The notes: generated from the letters alone by a model not told the origin. A DNA stretch of 10,411 nt from Draconibacterium sp. (GCA_030595485.1 JAUVDE010000078.1:1-10411), one strand, 5' to 3'; counted from the first letter of the stretch, positions 1-6,616 are shown. Translations and numbers: made by a program.

Positions 1-1241
1 GTTTTTGATATTCGGAAAGCTTTTTCAATTTTCCAGAGATTATTATACCTGTCAATAACTTCATTGCCAGATAAATTGGTATTTGTAATGTATCCCTTTA
101 ATCCATCCCATTTGCTGTCGGCTTCAAACTTTTCATAATTAATTGCTATTTTGAGTTCCCCTTGCATACTGAGGTATTTGTTGTAGCCCCTGTTATTAAT
201 ATTGCTTTTGGTGAGCAGCCCGGCACCTAGGTTCTTTTCCAACCGTTTTAACCCGCGCTCACGGTTTGACAAATCTTTTTTAGCACGCTTTTTAGAGTAA
301 CTGATAAAAAGTGTTGTCCCATCTTCTTTTTTTATTGCTGTATTTTGTCCATCGGTAAGTTCAATTTGCCTTATTCTTTGAACCATTATTTTGCTTTCGT
401 TTTTTATTCGTGCTCCAAGAATAAATGTGTACCCTTTTTCCTTTAGTGCTTTAAGGTTGTCTTTTGACAACAATCCTGCATCTGCAACAACAATGGGCTT
501 GTCGAGTTTAAACCGGGCTTGGAATCGCTCTAAAATCGGAATTAAGGTGTGTCCCTCATAAGTATTCCCTTCAAAAATATCGTAACCAATTGGGTAGCCG
601 TTCTTTCCTACCAGAAGGCCTAAGAATATCTGTGGATTTTGATGTCTCCCGTCTTTCGAAAAACCAGGTATCCTAAGTTCATCAGGCTGGCTGCTTTCAA
701 AATAGATAGTAGTCATGTCATAAAAAACAACTCCAATCTTTCCATCTAACAGCTTATTGGTGTATGCAAAGGAGATTTCTTCAATCTGGGTTTTGTATTT
801 TGCATTTAACTTGTCAAGAAAATAATAAATCGCATCTGCAGAAATAAATTTATTGTCGTTTTCCTGCAAATATTGGGAAAGTTGCAATTTACTCCCCGGA
901 TGCGTTATTCGTGAAACAACCAAATCTTTAAACAATCCATTTTGGATTTTATTAAAACCGACGTAATTGAAAATTTTACCAAATATCAACTCTGGCCCTA
1001 TTATACGGATGCTATCATTATTCAACTCGCTTAAATTTAGCTGTGGAACTCTTTCCTGAAAAAGGGTAAGTTGGTCGAATAACTTTGGAATAGCTTCTTG
1101 TGCTTGCCGGTATATTTTTTCAATCTCTTTCTCATCAAAAGAAGAACCGAGCGTTTTTACAACTTTATACTTTCCTTTCTGCTTTTGTATAATTTGGATG
1201 CTAGTACTTCCACTATTATTTTTCTTTTTGCGAACAAACAT
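1..1241 (-). CDS. IS1634-family DDE transposase, C-terminus cut by window edge
   Basis: This frame is open without a stop from the ATG at 1241 down to base 1, giving 413 residues. It would catalyse cut-and-paste transposition of its own insertion sequence. The N-terminus is basic (MFVRKKKNNSG), as in Bacteroidota IS1634 transposases. The RNase H-like catalytic core can be read: first Asp in FYDMTTIYFES (D175), second Asp in VVADAGLLS (D254), and the Glu in YNNLWKIEKAFRISK (E406). The last stretch fits the IS4-type Y-(2)-R-(3)-E-(6)-K signature at Y399, E406 and K413, with Leu in the Arg position. Family members are usually about 480-560 residues, so roughly the last 70-150 residues lie outside the window. 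No frameshift or stop is seen, so the visible part looks intact. The IS1634 call rests on remembered family motifs and was not searched. Confidence 0.9.
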   Translation of the reverse strand, partial: MFVRKKKNNSGSTSIQIIQKQKGKYKVVKTLGSSFDEKEIEKIYRQAQEAIPKLFDQLTLFQERVPQLNLSELNNDSIRIIGPELIFGKIFNYVGFNKIQNGLFKDLVVSRITHPGSKLQLSQYLQENDNKFISADAIYYFLDKLNAKYKTQIEEISFAYTNKLLDGKIGVVFYDMTTIYFESSQPDELRIPGFSKDGRHQNPQIFLGLLVGKNGYPIGYDIFEGNTYEGHTLIPILERFQARFKLDKPIVVADAGLLSKDNLKALKEKGYTFILGARIKNESKIMVQRIRQIELTDGQNTAIKKEDGTTLFISYSKKRAKKDLSNRERGLKRLEKNLGAGLLTKSNINNRGYNKYLSMQGELKIAINYEKFEADSKWDGLKGYITNTNLSGNEVIDRYNNLWKIEKAFRISK

Positions 1242-1345
1242 CCCTAAATATACGGTGGGACACCCGAAAAATCAAAATATCGAAAGCATAGTTGCTGATA
1301 TATAGGCATTTATGATTTTGAGTGAAAATTCACTCGGAAAACAGG
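1..1345 (-). mobile_element. Insertion sequence of the IS1634 family, one end only
   Basis: The element contains the transposase at 1-1241 and presumably ends in the non-coding stretch upstream of its start, between 1242 and about 1348. I cannot fix the terminal inverted repeat because the other end is outside the window. A compact palindrome with arms GAGTGAA/TTCACTC lies at 1320-1335, close to where an end would be expected, and may belong to it. The outer limit given here is a guess, set just before the stable hairpin at 1349, which looks like host sequence. The insertion lies downstream of the pdxJ-hydrolase unit and appears to break no gene inside the window. Confidence 0.5.
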
Positions 1346-1348
1346 AGT

Positions 1349-1393
1349 AAGGATGCCATCTGTATATTTTGAATAAATACAGATGGCATCCTT
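1349..1393. terminator. Strong 17-bp hairpin, likely transcription terminator
   Basis: Bases 1349-1365 pair perfectly with 1377-1393 (core GGATGCCATCTGTAT and its complement) around an 11-base AT-rich loop. On the plus strand the stem runs into a T-rich tract ending near 1402, the form of an intrinsic terminator. On the minus strand it lies about 80 bases past the stop of the hydrolase gene, where the pdxJ-hydrolase transcript should end, but only a weak T tract follows the stem there. It may work in both directions and insulate the operon from the insertion sequence. The structure is certain; the function is inferred. Confidence 0.7.
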
Positions 1394-1442
1394 TTCTTTT
1401 TTCAATTTTGTTTAAAAGCGAATCTTATTTGAACTAAGAATT

Positions 1443-1470
1443 CTAACTCCTAACTTCCAACTTCTAACTT
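1443..1470 (-). repeat. Four degenerate tandem heptamers (CTAACTT) beside the hydrolase stop
   Basis: Four head-to-tail 7-mers can be read without gaps: ctaactc, ctaactt, ccaactt and ctaactt. On the coding strand of the adjacent gene they read AAGTTAG-like. The array begins three bases past the hydrolase stop codon, so it is at the very start of the 3' untranslated region. A second array with the same consensus sits just after the pdxJ stop. No function is known to me. Confidence 0.75.
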
Positions 1471-1473
1471 TCT

Positions 1474-2277
1474 TTAACAACACAACATCACCGCTTCCAT
1501 AAATTTTTGTGGTTGTTCGGCATGTAGCCAGTGGCCGGCTTCCGGAATGTTAACTATTTTAGCATCAGGATAAATCTTCTTTATTAAAATTTCATCCTCG
1601 GGTAAAATGTATTTCGATAGCATTCCACGAATAAAAATAACGGGGTATGAAGTAATTGGAGTGCGGTCGTCGAGCCAATTGTGGTTTACTCCACTTACTA
1701 TTTCATCTAAATGGTCGTACAAAACCTCAGCATTTATACGCCATTTGTAAAGCTTGGTTTCTTTGTCTTTAGCAACATTTTTTAACAAGAATTGCCTAAT
1801 TCTTGAGTCATCAATTTTCTCGGCCATAAAATCATCAACATCGTTGCGAGATTTTATTTGAGTGAAATCAATTTCCTGCATGGCCAGCAGAATATTTTGG
1901 TGTAAGTAAAACTGGCTGTCTTCTTTTAAAAGCATGTAGTCTTTAGGAGCAATGTCGGCAATAACCAACTTCTCAATCTTTTCAGGGAAATCTGCTGCAA
2001 ACCACATGGCAACTTTTCCACCCATACTGTGCCCTAATAATATGGCTTTGTTAATTTGGTGTTGTTCGAAAAACACTTCCAAATCGTTTCGTAAATCGTT
2101 GTAGGTGTGCGAATCGGAGAATGGAGAACGACCATGATTACGTTGGTCGAGCATGTAAACCGTGTGTTTTTCTGCCAAACGTTTACCAATGTTTATCCAA
2201 TTGTCGGATGAACCGTACAAACCATGGATAATTACAATCGGCGTTCCTTGCCCATCTTTTCGATAAAATAGTTTCAT
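1474..2277 (-). CDS. Alpha/beta-hydrolase, YbfF-like esterase
   Basis: A 267-residue single-domain alpha/beta-hydrolase, predicted cytoplasmic with no signal peptide. The oxyanion-hole HG motif is in VIIHGLYGSSDNW (about 16-28), followed by LDQRNHGRS. The nucleophile elbow is LGHSMGG (Ser84) and the catalytic His is in EAGHWLHAEQP (His249). Asp108 in VIADIAP follows the nucleophile by 24 residues, the same spacing recalled for the acid residue of E. coli YbfF, and RGMLSKYI also resembles the YbfF group. Such enzymes hydrolyse short acyl esters or thioesters in vitro; the physiological substrate is unknown and cannot be read here. It lies downstream of pdxJ on the same strand, across a 172-bp spacer holding a palindromic element, so co-transcription is possible. 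The ATG at 2277 places the first beta strand (MKLFYR) at the usual spot. Confidence 0.88.
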   Translation of the reverse strand: MKLFYRKDGQGTPIVIIHGLYGSSDNWINIGKRLAEKHTVYMLDQRNHGRSPFSDSHTYNDLRNDLEVFFEQHQINKAILLGHSMGGKVAMWFAADFPEKIEKLVIADIAPKDYMLLKEDSQFYLHQNILLAMQEIDFTQIKSRNDVDDFMAEKIDDSRIRQFLLKNVAKDKETKLYKWRINAEVLYDHLDEIVSGVNHNWLDDRTPITSYPVIFIRGMLSKYILPEDEILIKKIYPDAKIVNIPEAGHWLHAEQPQKFMEAVMLCC

Positions 2278-2310
2278 TTTTATTCGTCTGGCAATTAGTA
2301 ATTCTCAGGA

Positions 2311-2390
2311 CGTCATGCTGTCCGTCAGCTGACGGATCAGCATCTCATAATTTCTTCATGCTTAGATTCCGAAACGAGTTCGGAATGACG
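2311..2390. repeat. 80-bp multi-stem palindromic intergenic element (REP/MITE-like)
   Basis: The outer bases CGTCAT (2311-2316) and ATGACG (2385-2390) are exact complements. Inside the left half, ATGCTG plus TCCGTCAG (2315-2328) pairs with CTGACGGA (2329-2336) and CAGCAT (2338-2343), leaving one unpaired T. Inside the right half, ATTCCGAA (2366-2373) pairs with TTCGGAAT (2379-2386) over a 5-base loop. The outer and inner stems share a few bases, so these folds partly compete. It resembles intergenic repeats common in Bacteroidota genomes that begin CGTCAT and end ATGACG; that likeness is from memory. It lies in the spacer between pdxJ and the hydrolase gene. Confidence 0.7.
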
Positions 2391-2410
2391 CTTCTTAAAG
2401 TATTGTGTCA

Positions 2411-2445
2411 GGATCTTCCAACTTCTGTCTTCTAACTTCTAGCTT
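2411..2445 (-). repeat. Five degenerate tandem heptamers (CTAACTT) beside the pdxJ stop
   Basis: Five consecutive 7-mers, ggatctt, ccaactt, ctgtctt, ctaactt and ctagctt, share the consensus CTAACTT of the array at 1443-1470 (AAGTTAG on the coding strand of pdxJ). The array ends four bases short of the pdxJ stop codon, nearly the same offset as beside the hydrolase gene. The outermost copies are weak matches. Confidence 0.65.
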
Positions 2446-2449
2446 TTTC

Positions 2450-3163
2450 CTATTTCAAACAAGCAAGATATTTTTGAATGGTGCTTTCCATGCCCAAATA
2501 AAGTGCATCGGCAATTAAGGCATGTCCAATCGAAACTTCCTTCAGATTAGAAATTCGGTGGTACATAAAGTTTAGGTTTTCTAAACTTAAATCGTGACCG
2601 GCATTTACATCAATTCCAAGTTGAGCTGCAAAGTTGGCTGCTGCTACAAAAGGCTCAATTGCCTTGTTTCTGTCAATCGGATAAAGTGTTGCATAAGGCT
2701 CGGTGTATAACTCAATTCGGTCGCATCCTATTTCGGCGGCACCTTCCACAGCCTTTTTATTCGGGTCTACAAAAATAGATGAACGAATTCCATTCTCCCT
2801 TAATCGGGCAATCACATCTGTTAAAAAGCCCATGTGTTTCCATGTATCCCAGCCATGGTCGCTGGTTAATTGGTCGTTCGAGTCGGGAACTAGTGTAACC
2901 TGATCGGCTTGCACTTCAATTACCATTTTCAAAAAATCTTCACTTGGGTAACCTTCAATGTTGTATTCAGTTCTAATTAAAGGCTTTAGCTCGTACACAT
3001 CTTTGCGCGTAATGTGGCGTTCATCGGGGCGCGGGTGAATCGTGATTCCTTGTGCGCCAAATTCCTGACATTTAATAGCTGCCTCTTTCACACTTGGCAT
3101 TTTGCCACCGCGCGAGTTTCGCAGTGTTGCAATTTTATTTATATTTACACTAAGTCTGGTCAT
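2450..3163 (-). CDS. pdxJ: Pyridoxine 5'-phosphate synthase PdxJ
   Basis: PdxJ condenses 1-deoxy-D-xylulose 5-phosphate with 3-amino-2-oxopropyl phosphate to form pyridoxine 5'-phosphate, the ring-closing step of the DXP-dependent vitamin B6 pathway in the cytosol. The 237-residue protein has the normal family length and TIM-barrel motifs: RLSVNINKIATLRNSRGG at the N-terminus, TIHPRPDERHI (catalytic His43), NIEGYP (Glu70), VDPN (132-135), NAGHDLSLENL (His190) and the C-terminal phosphate-binding IGHALIADALYLG. These match E. coli His45, Glu72 and His193 as recalled. The ATG at 3163 starts the protein right at the first strand. It is transcribed away from the CBS gene across a short divergent gap, and the hydrolase gene follows it on the same strand. 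In Bacteroidota pdxJ commonly sits beside nadK in this way. Confidence 0.97.
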   Translation of the reverse strand: MTRLSVNINKIATLRNSRGGKMPSVKEAAIKCQEFGAQGITIHPRPDERHITRKDVYELKPLIRTEYNIEGYPSEDFLKMVIEVQADQVTLVPDSNDQLTSDHGWDTWKHMGFLTDVIARLRENGIRSSIFVDPNKKAVEGAAEIGCDRIELYTEPYATLYPIDRNKAIEPFVAAANFAAQLGIDVNAGHDLSLENLNFMYHRISNLKEVSIGHALIADALYLGMESTIQKYLACLK

Positions 3164-3229
3164 ACTTGTAAAAATTTAAAAACGCAAGTTACAATTTTCA
3201 GGCTGAACGAAAACGTTAAACAAAAAGTT
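3164..3229. promoter_or_regulatory. Divergent intergenic region between pdxJ and the CBS gene
   Basis: The 66 AT-rich bases separate the pdxJ start from the proposed TTG start of the CBS gene, so promoters for both directions must lie here or inside the flanking coding ends. On the minus strand TAACTTG (3185-3191) is one base short of the -7 consensus TAnnTTTG, with a TTTCG about 17 bases upstream. No convincing plus-strand promoter is seen. Promoter assignment is weak. Confidence 0.3.
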
Positions 3230-3895
3230 TTGCTTGCAGAAAAATTAATATCAGATTTAATTCCCTCGGTTAATAGCTGGCGAGATGGGAAAAAGGCATT
3301 GAGCCACATGGATGATTTTCGTGTGTCGCATATTCCGGTTGTTGACGATTCGAAATATGTGGGTTTGGTTTCCGACAAGTTAATTTATGACTTAAACCTT
3401 ATAGATGAGCCTATTTCAAAGGCCAATGAAAAGCTCGATACAACACATGCCCATAAAGACCAACATATTTTTGAAGTGGCGATTGTGATGTACAAGCTTA
3501 AAATAAGTGTTTTGCCGGTTCTCGATGGCGACCACTATTATTTGGGTGCAATTACATTATACGATTTGGCGAGGCGTTTTGCCAATCTGTTTTCATTACA
3601 GGAAATGGGGGGTGTTTTGGTTTTAGAAATGAATGTAAACGATTATTCCATTACTCAAATTAGTCAGATAGTGGAGAGTAACGATGTTAAAATTTTGAGT
3701 TTCTTTATCGACCGTAAACCGGGGGTGAATAATATGGATGTAATCTTAAAACTAGATTCAGAAGAATTATCGGGAGTGGTGCAGGCTTTAATGCGCTACG
3801 ACTATAAGGTTAAGGCCGTTTATCAGGACCGTTCGATGTTGACCGATTTGTACCAGGATAGGTATGACCAGTTTATGAAATTCATGAATATTTAA
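3230..3895 (+). CDS. Two-CBS-domain protein with ACT-like C-terminus, TTG start
   Basis: A 221-residue cytoplasmic protein. Two CBS motifs fill residues about 5-117 (HIPVVDDSKYVGLVSDKLI and LPVLDGDHYYLGAITLYDL), which as a pair usually bind adenine nucleotides. Residues about 127-200 (from GGVLVLEMNVNDYSI to KVKAVYQD) look like an ACT-type beta-alpha-beta regulatory fold. There is no catalytic domain, so a nucleotide-sensing regulatory role is inferred and the partner is unknown. No in-frame ATG precedes Met27 of the first CBS domain except one at 3014, which would lie inside pdxJ and add a junk-like N-terminus. The TTG at 3230 gives MLAEKLISDLIP, the expected beginning of the family. nadK follows after 10 bases on the same strand, suggesting co-transcription and possibly a functional link to NAD(P) or adenylate levels. 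Confidence 0.85.
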   Translation: MLAEKLISDLIPSVNSWRDGKKALSHMDDFRVSHIPVVDDSKYVGLVSDKLIYDLNLIDEPISKANEKLDTTHAHKDQHIFEVAIVMYKLKISVLPVLDGDHYYLGAITLYDLARRFANLFSLQEMGGVLVLEMNVNDYSITQISQIVESNDVKILSFFIDRKPGVNNMDVILKLDSEELSGVVQALMRYDYKVKAVYQDRSMLTDLYQDRYDQFMKFMNI

Positions 3896-3905
3896 GCACA
3901 TTTAA

Positions 3906-4787
3906 ATGAAGGTTGCAGTTTTTGGTACAATCGTTTCCGATGAATTTGTTCCGGTTTTACAGGAATTTTTCGGTTTTCTGAAAGAGAATAATGTTGAAGT
4001 TCAACTTTATAAACCTTTTTATAATCATTTGGTTGAAGATTTAAATACCACCACTTATTATTCATCATTTTTTCATTCTTATTCTGATTTTGACAACAGT
4101 AATGAGTTGGTTTTTAGTGTTGGAGGTGATGGTACTTTCCTGCAATCGGTTTTAAATATTAGAAACTTTAGTATTCCTGTAATTGGGGTAAATGGGGGGC
4201 GTTTAGGTTTTTTGGCTGATATCTCAAAAGACCAGGTTAAACAAGCCTTAAACGATATTTTTAATCATAAATATAAAGTAGTTGAACGTTCAATGCTGGA
4301 AGTTAATTTCTCCGATCGCGAAAATCTTGATTTCAACTTTGCTTTAAATGAAATGACGGTTTTAAAAACCGATAACTCATCGATGCTCAGTATTAAAGCG
4401 TACATAAATGGCGAGCTTTTAAATAATTATTGGGCCGATGGATTAATTATTGCAACACCCACTGGTTCTACTGCTTATTCCTTAAGTGTTGGTGGTCCTA
4501 TTTTAACGCCGAATTCCGAGAATTTTGTAATCACTCCCTTGGCTCCACATAATCTAACTATTCGTCCAATTGTGGTTCCCGATAATTCAGAAATAAAATT
4601 AAAAGTTGAAGGCCGCGGAACACACTTTTTAACTTCACTCGATTCACGCTCAACACCGGTTGAATTTTCAACGGTCTTAAAAGTTAAAAAAGCTGGTTTT
4701 AAATTGAAGACTTTACAGCTTCCTGAACAGCCATTTTTTAACACCCTTCGAACCAAATTAATGTGGGGAATCGACCGCCGGAACTGA
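3906..4787 (+). CDS. nadK: NAD kinase
   Basis: NadK phosphorylates NAD+ at the 2' position of the adenosine ribose using ATP or polyphosphate, the only route to NADP in most bacteria; it is cytosolic and normally a homotetramer. The 293-residue protein has the usual length and motifs: FSVGGDGTFLQ (GGDGT at 73-77, catalytic Asp75), IGVNGGRLGFLAD (93-105), the NE pair in ALNEMTVLK (N148, E149), and ADGLIIATPTGSTAYSLSVG (177-196), the conserved substrate-binding signature. The C-terminal strand region includes RPIVVPDN. The start at 3906 fits the first strand MKVAVFG. It sits 10 bp after the CBS gene and is probably the last gene of that transcript, because a 317-bp gap with its own promoter signals follows. 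Confidence 0.97.
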   Translation: MKVAVFGTIVSDEFVPVLQEFFGFLKENNVEVQLYKPFYNHLVEDLNTTTYYSSFFHSYSDFDNSNELVFSVGGDGTFLQSVLNIRNFSIPVIGVNGGRLGFLADISKDQVKQALNDIFNHKYKVVERSMLEVNFSDRENLDFNFALNEMTVLKTDNSSMLSIKAYINGELLNNYWADGLIIATPTGSTAYSLSVGGPILTPNSENFVITPLAPHNLTIRPIVVPDNSEIKLKVEGRGTHFLTSLDSRSTPVEFSTVLKVKKAGFKLKTLQLPEQPFFNTLRTKLMWGIDRRN

Positions 4788-4847
4788 ATTTCATTGACCT
4801 GCTTAACAATTTTTAATCTTTGTTTCGGTTTTATAATAACAAAGGGG

Positions 4848-4877
4848 TATGTTATTTTTAGAATTATATTACTTTTG
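4848..4877 (+). promoter_or_regulatory. Candidate Bacteroidota promoter for the porG-uppS-bamA cluster
   Basis: TACTTTTG at 4870-4877 matches the -7 consensus TAnnTTTG of the Bacteroidota primary sigma factor exactly. TATG at 4848-4851, 18 bases upstream, is one mismatch from the -33 consensus TTTG. Transcription would start near 4884. Confidence 0.5.
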
Positions 4878-5014
4878 TAGCTTTTGAAAGCAGAAGTTGT
4901 GAAGCAAATATACGATTAAGTTCATTGATATTCAGTTGGTTACGAAGAAGTGTTAGCTTTCTTTTCCTTATGCTTTTTTAGTGTTTTTTCACTAAAGAAA
5001 AGAGGTAAAAAAGT

Positions 5015-5022
5015 TAGTTTTG
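5015..5022 (+). promoter_or_regulatory. Second -7-like motif (TAGTTTTG) before the porG-like gene
   Basis: This is an exact TAnnTTTG match 83 bases before the porG-like ATG and 16 bases after the 4974-4999 hairpin. No good -33 element is found at the expected distance, so it is a weaker candidate than the one at 4848-4877. Confidence 0.3.
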
Positions 5023-5104
5023 TTCCGCAGCGTAGCGAATTGAATAAAATGATAAAAATAACATGCCTGAAACTAAAGTTAAATAAACGAATTTGAATAC
5101 CAAG

Positions 5105-5866
5105 ATGAAAAAAATACTATTGGTGTTTGTAACAGTTTTGATTACTGTTTCAGGGTATGCACAAAAAACAGCTGACATTGGAATTTGGGGTGGTTCATCG
5201 GCGCTTTGGGGCGACATGGATAAAAGTGCTCCTTTTCAAACGTTCAATTTAAATTATGGAGCTTATTTCCGGTATAATATAAATACCAGAATAGGAGTTA
5301 GAGCCATGTTTTTACATGGAAAGTTTGCCAACGACGGTTTGGTTGAGAATACTCCCTGGATTTATGATAAAAATGTGGAGGACTTTTCGGTACAGGCAGA
5401 GATAAATTACCTGCGTTACATATTGGGGTCGAAAAAAATGAGATTCAGTCCATATGTAACAATAGGATTGGGAATGGCATATTTTCAATACAATTTCAGA
5501 CCATTGGAAATTGCGGCTTTTAATCCCAAGCATCCAGAGTTGGTTTATGATGCTCTCGGGAATGTTGTGGATAACGGAAGTGTCGAGAATGTTGCGGTTC
5601 CTACCATTCCTTTTGGAATTGGATTAAAATATACGCTGGGTGAAAGATTGGGAATTGGTGTTGAGTACCAGATGAGGAAATATATGAGTGATAAAGTAGA
5701 TGACTTAGACGATCCTTTGGCATACGAAACCGGAACCGGAGAATTGATTTCATATAACGATGGAAATCATAACAACGACTGGGGTGGCTATTTGGGAGTT
5801 CATCTTACTTACAAAATATACATAGGCAAAAAAGCGTGTCCTGCCTACGACAGTAAAAATTGGTAA
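5105..5866 (+). CDS. porG: PorG-like (DUF6089) outer-membrane beta-barrel, type IX secretion
   Basis: A 253-residue protein with a clear signal peptide (MKKILLVFVTVLITVSGYA, cut before Gln20) followed by alternating amphipathic strands typical of a small outer-membrane barrel, for example FSPYVTIGLGMAYFQY (114-129), FGIGLKYTLG and GGYLGVHLTYKIYIG. The tail KKACPAYDSKNW holds the only Cys (C245). This pattern and the position directly before uppS, bamA and two ompH genes match P. gingivalis PorG (PG0189 in the PG0189-PG0193 cluster, from memory), an outer-membrane protein associated with the PorK/PorN ring of the type IX secretion system. Its role as an anchor for that ring here is inferred from family and order. 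The ATG at 5105 begins the signal peptide; an in-frame TTG 12 bases earlier only adds MNTK. The stop overlaps the uppS start by one base. No other Por/Gld gene is in the window. Confidence 0.75.
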   Translation: MKKILLVFVTVLITVSGYAQKTADIGIWGGSSALWGDMDKSAPFQTFNLNYGAYFRYNINTRIGVRAMFLHGKFANDGLVENTPWIYDKNVEDFSVQAEINYLRYILGSKKMRFSPYVTIGLGMAYFQYNFRPLEIAAFNPKHPELVYDALGNVVDNGSVENVAVPTIPFGIGLKYTLGERLGIGVEYQMRKYMSDKVDDLDDPLAYETGTGELISYNDGNHNNDWGGYLGVHLTYKIYIGKKACPAYDSKNW

Positions 5867-6612
5867 TGGAATTGTTCAGAAACAGAATAAATAAAAATAA
5901 TATTCCGGAGCATGTTGCCATAATTATGGATGGCAACGGACGCTGGGCTGCAAAACATGGCAAGCCGCGGGTGATGGGACATGAACATGGTGTCGAGTCG
6001 GTTCGTTCAGTTGTGGAAGGTGCTGGCGAAATAGGAGTGAAACATCTTACTTTGTATGCTTTTTCTACTGAAAATTGGGATCGCCCCAAAGAGGAAGTCG
6101 AAGCATTGATGGGTTTACTAGTTTATGCCATTGAAGCTGAAACCGAATCACTCATGAAAAACAATGTTCGACTGAGTGCTATTGGAGATGTAGAAGCTAT
6201 GCCCGAAAAAGTTCGGGAAAAACTGAATGCGTGTATCGAACATTTAAATGATAACACTGGGTTAAACTTGATTTTGGCCTTAAGTTATAGTGGGCAATGG
6301 GATATTGTTAATGCAGTTAAAAAACTGGTTGACGACACGGTTGCCAAAAAAATAGAAGTAGAAGAAATAAATAATAAACTGTTCAATAAATATTTGGCGA
6401 CTGCTAATGTGCCGGATCCTGAGCTGCTGATTAGAACCAGTGGTGAAAGTCGGATTAGCAATTTTTTATTGTGGCAAATAGCCTATTCTGAGCTATATTT
6501 TACTGGAAAATTATGGCCCGATTTTAGAAAGGATGACCTTTTTGAAGCAATTTTTGATTACCAGAACAGAGAGAGAAGATTTGGAAAAACAAGTGAACAG
6601 TTAACGAGCTAA
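5866..6612 (+). CDS. uppS: Isoprenyl transferase, undecaprenyl diphosphate synthase
   Basis: UppS adds isopentenyl diphosphate units in cis to farnesyl diphosphate to make the C55 carrier lipid for peptidoglycan and surface polysaccharides, acting at the cytoplasmic face of the inner membrane. All signatures of the 248-residue cis-prenyltransferase are present: VAIIMDGNGRWA with catalytic Asp22, the HG pair (H41, G42), LYAFSTENW (63-71), and DPELLIRTSGESRISNFLLW (184-203) with diphosphate-binding Arg190 and Arg196. Glu209 in YSELYF corresponds to E. coli Glu213, which helps bind Mg2+. The length is normal. The ATG at 5866 shares its A with the TAA of the upstream gene (TAATG), favouring translational coupling. 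bamA starts 4 bases after the stop, so porG-uppS-bamA is very likely one transcript. Confidence 0.97.
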   Translation: MELFRNRINKNNIPEHVAIIMDGNGRWAAKHGKPRVMGHEHGVESVRSVVEGAGEIGVKHLTLYAFSTENWDRPKEEVEALMGLLVYAIEAETESLMKNNVRLSAIGDVEAMPEKVREKLNACIEHLNDNTGLNLILALSYSGQWDIVNAVKKLVDDTVAKKIEVEEINNKLFNKYLATANVPDPELLIRTSGESRISNFLLWQIAYSELYFTGKLWPDFRKDDLFEAIFDYQNRERRFGKTSEQLTS

Positions 6613-6616
6613 TTTT

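Larger units (their letters stand above)
4788..5104 (+). other. 317-bp intergenic/leader region before the porG-like gene
   Basis: No convincing gene lies here. In order it holds a weak inverted repeat, CTTTGTT (4818-4824) against AACAAAG (4838-4844), which might terminate nadK transcripts but lacks a T tract. A promoter candidate follows at 4848-4877. Next is a hairpin at 4974-4999: a 10-bp stem including one G-T pair, with an all-T loop of six. A second -7-like motif is at 5015-5022. If the first promoter is used, the leader before the porG-like start is over 200 bases. A 15-codon open frame (5049-5096) ends just before the gene but shows no sign of being real. Confidence 0.5.

Noticed and set aside
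1320..1335. Palindrome GAGTGAA-AA-TTCACTC as an operator or insertion-sequence terminal repeat
   Set aside because: It could be either, but with the other end of the element outside the window and no second copy nearby, neither reading can be supported as a separate feature.
3014..3229. Longer version of the CBS protein starting inside pdxJ
   Set aside because: It would overlap the pdxJ coding sequence by 150 bases on the opposite strand, and the extra residues (Cys, Phe and His rich) look like antisense translation and not a protein domain.
4475..4756. 93-codon minus-strand open frame within nadK
   Set aside because: It lies wholly inside a well-supported gene on the other strand and resembles no known protein.
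4818..4844. Inverted repeat CTTTGTT/AACAAAG after nadK as a terminator
   Set aside because: The stem is only 7 bp of mostly A-T pairs, the loop is 13 bases and no T tract follows; kept only as a note in the intergenic entry.
5049..5096. 15-codon frame (MIKITCLKLKLNKRI) ending 8 bases before the porG-like ATG
   Set aside because: Too short to tell from chance in AT-rich DNA; no ribosome-binding signal and no regulatory codon run.
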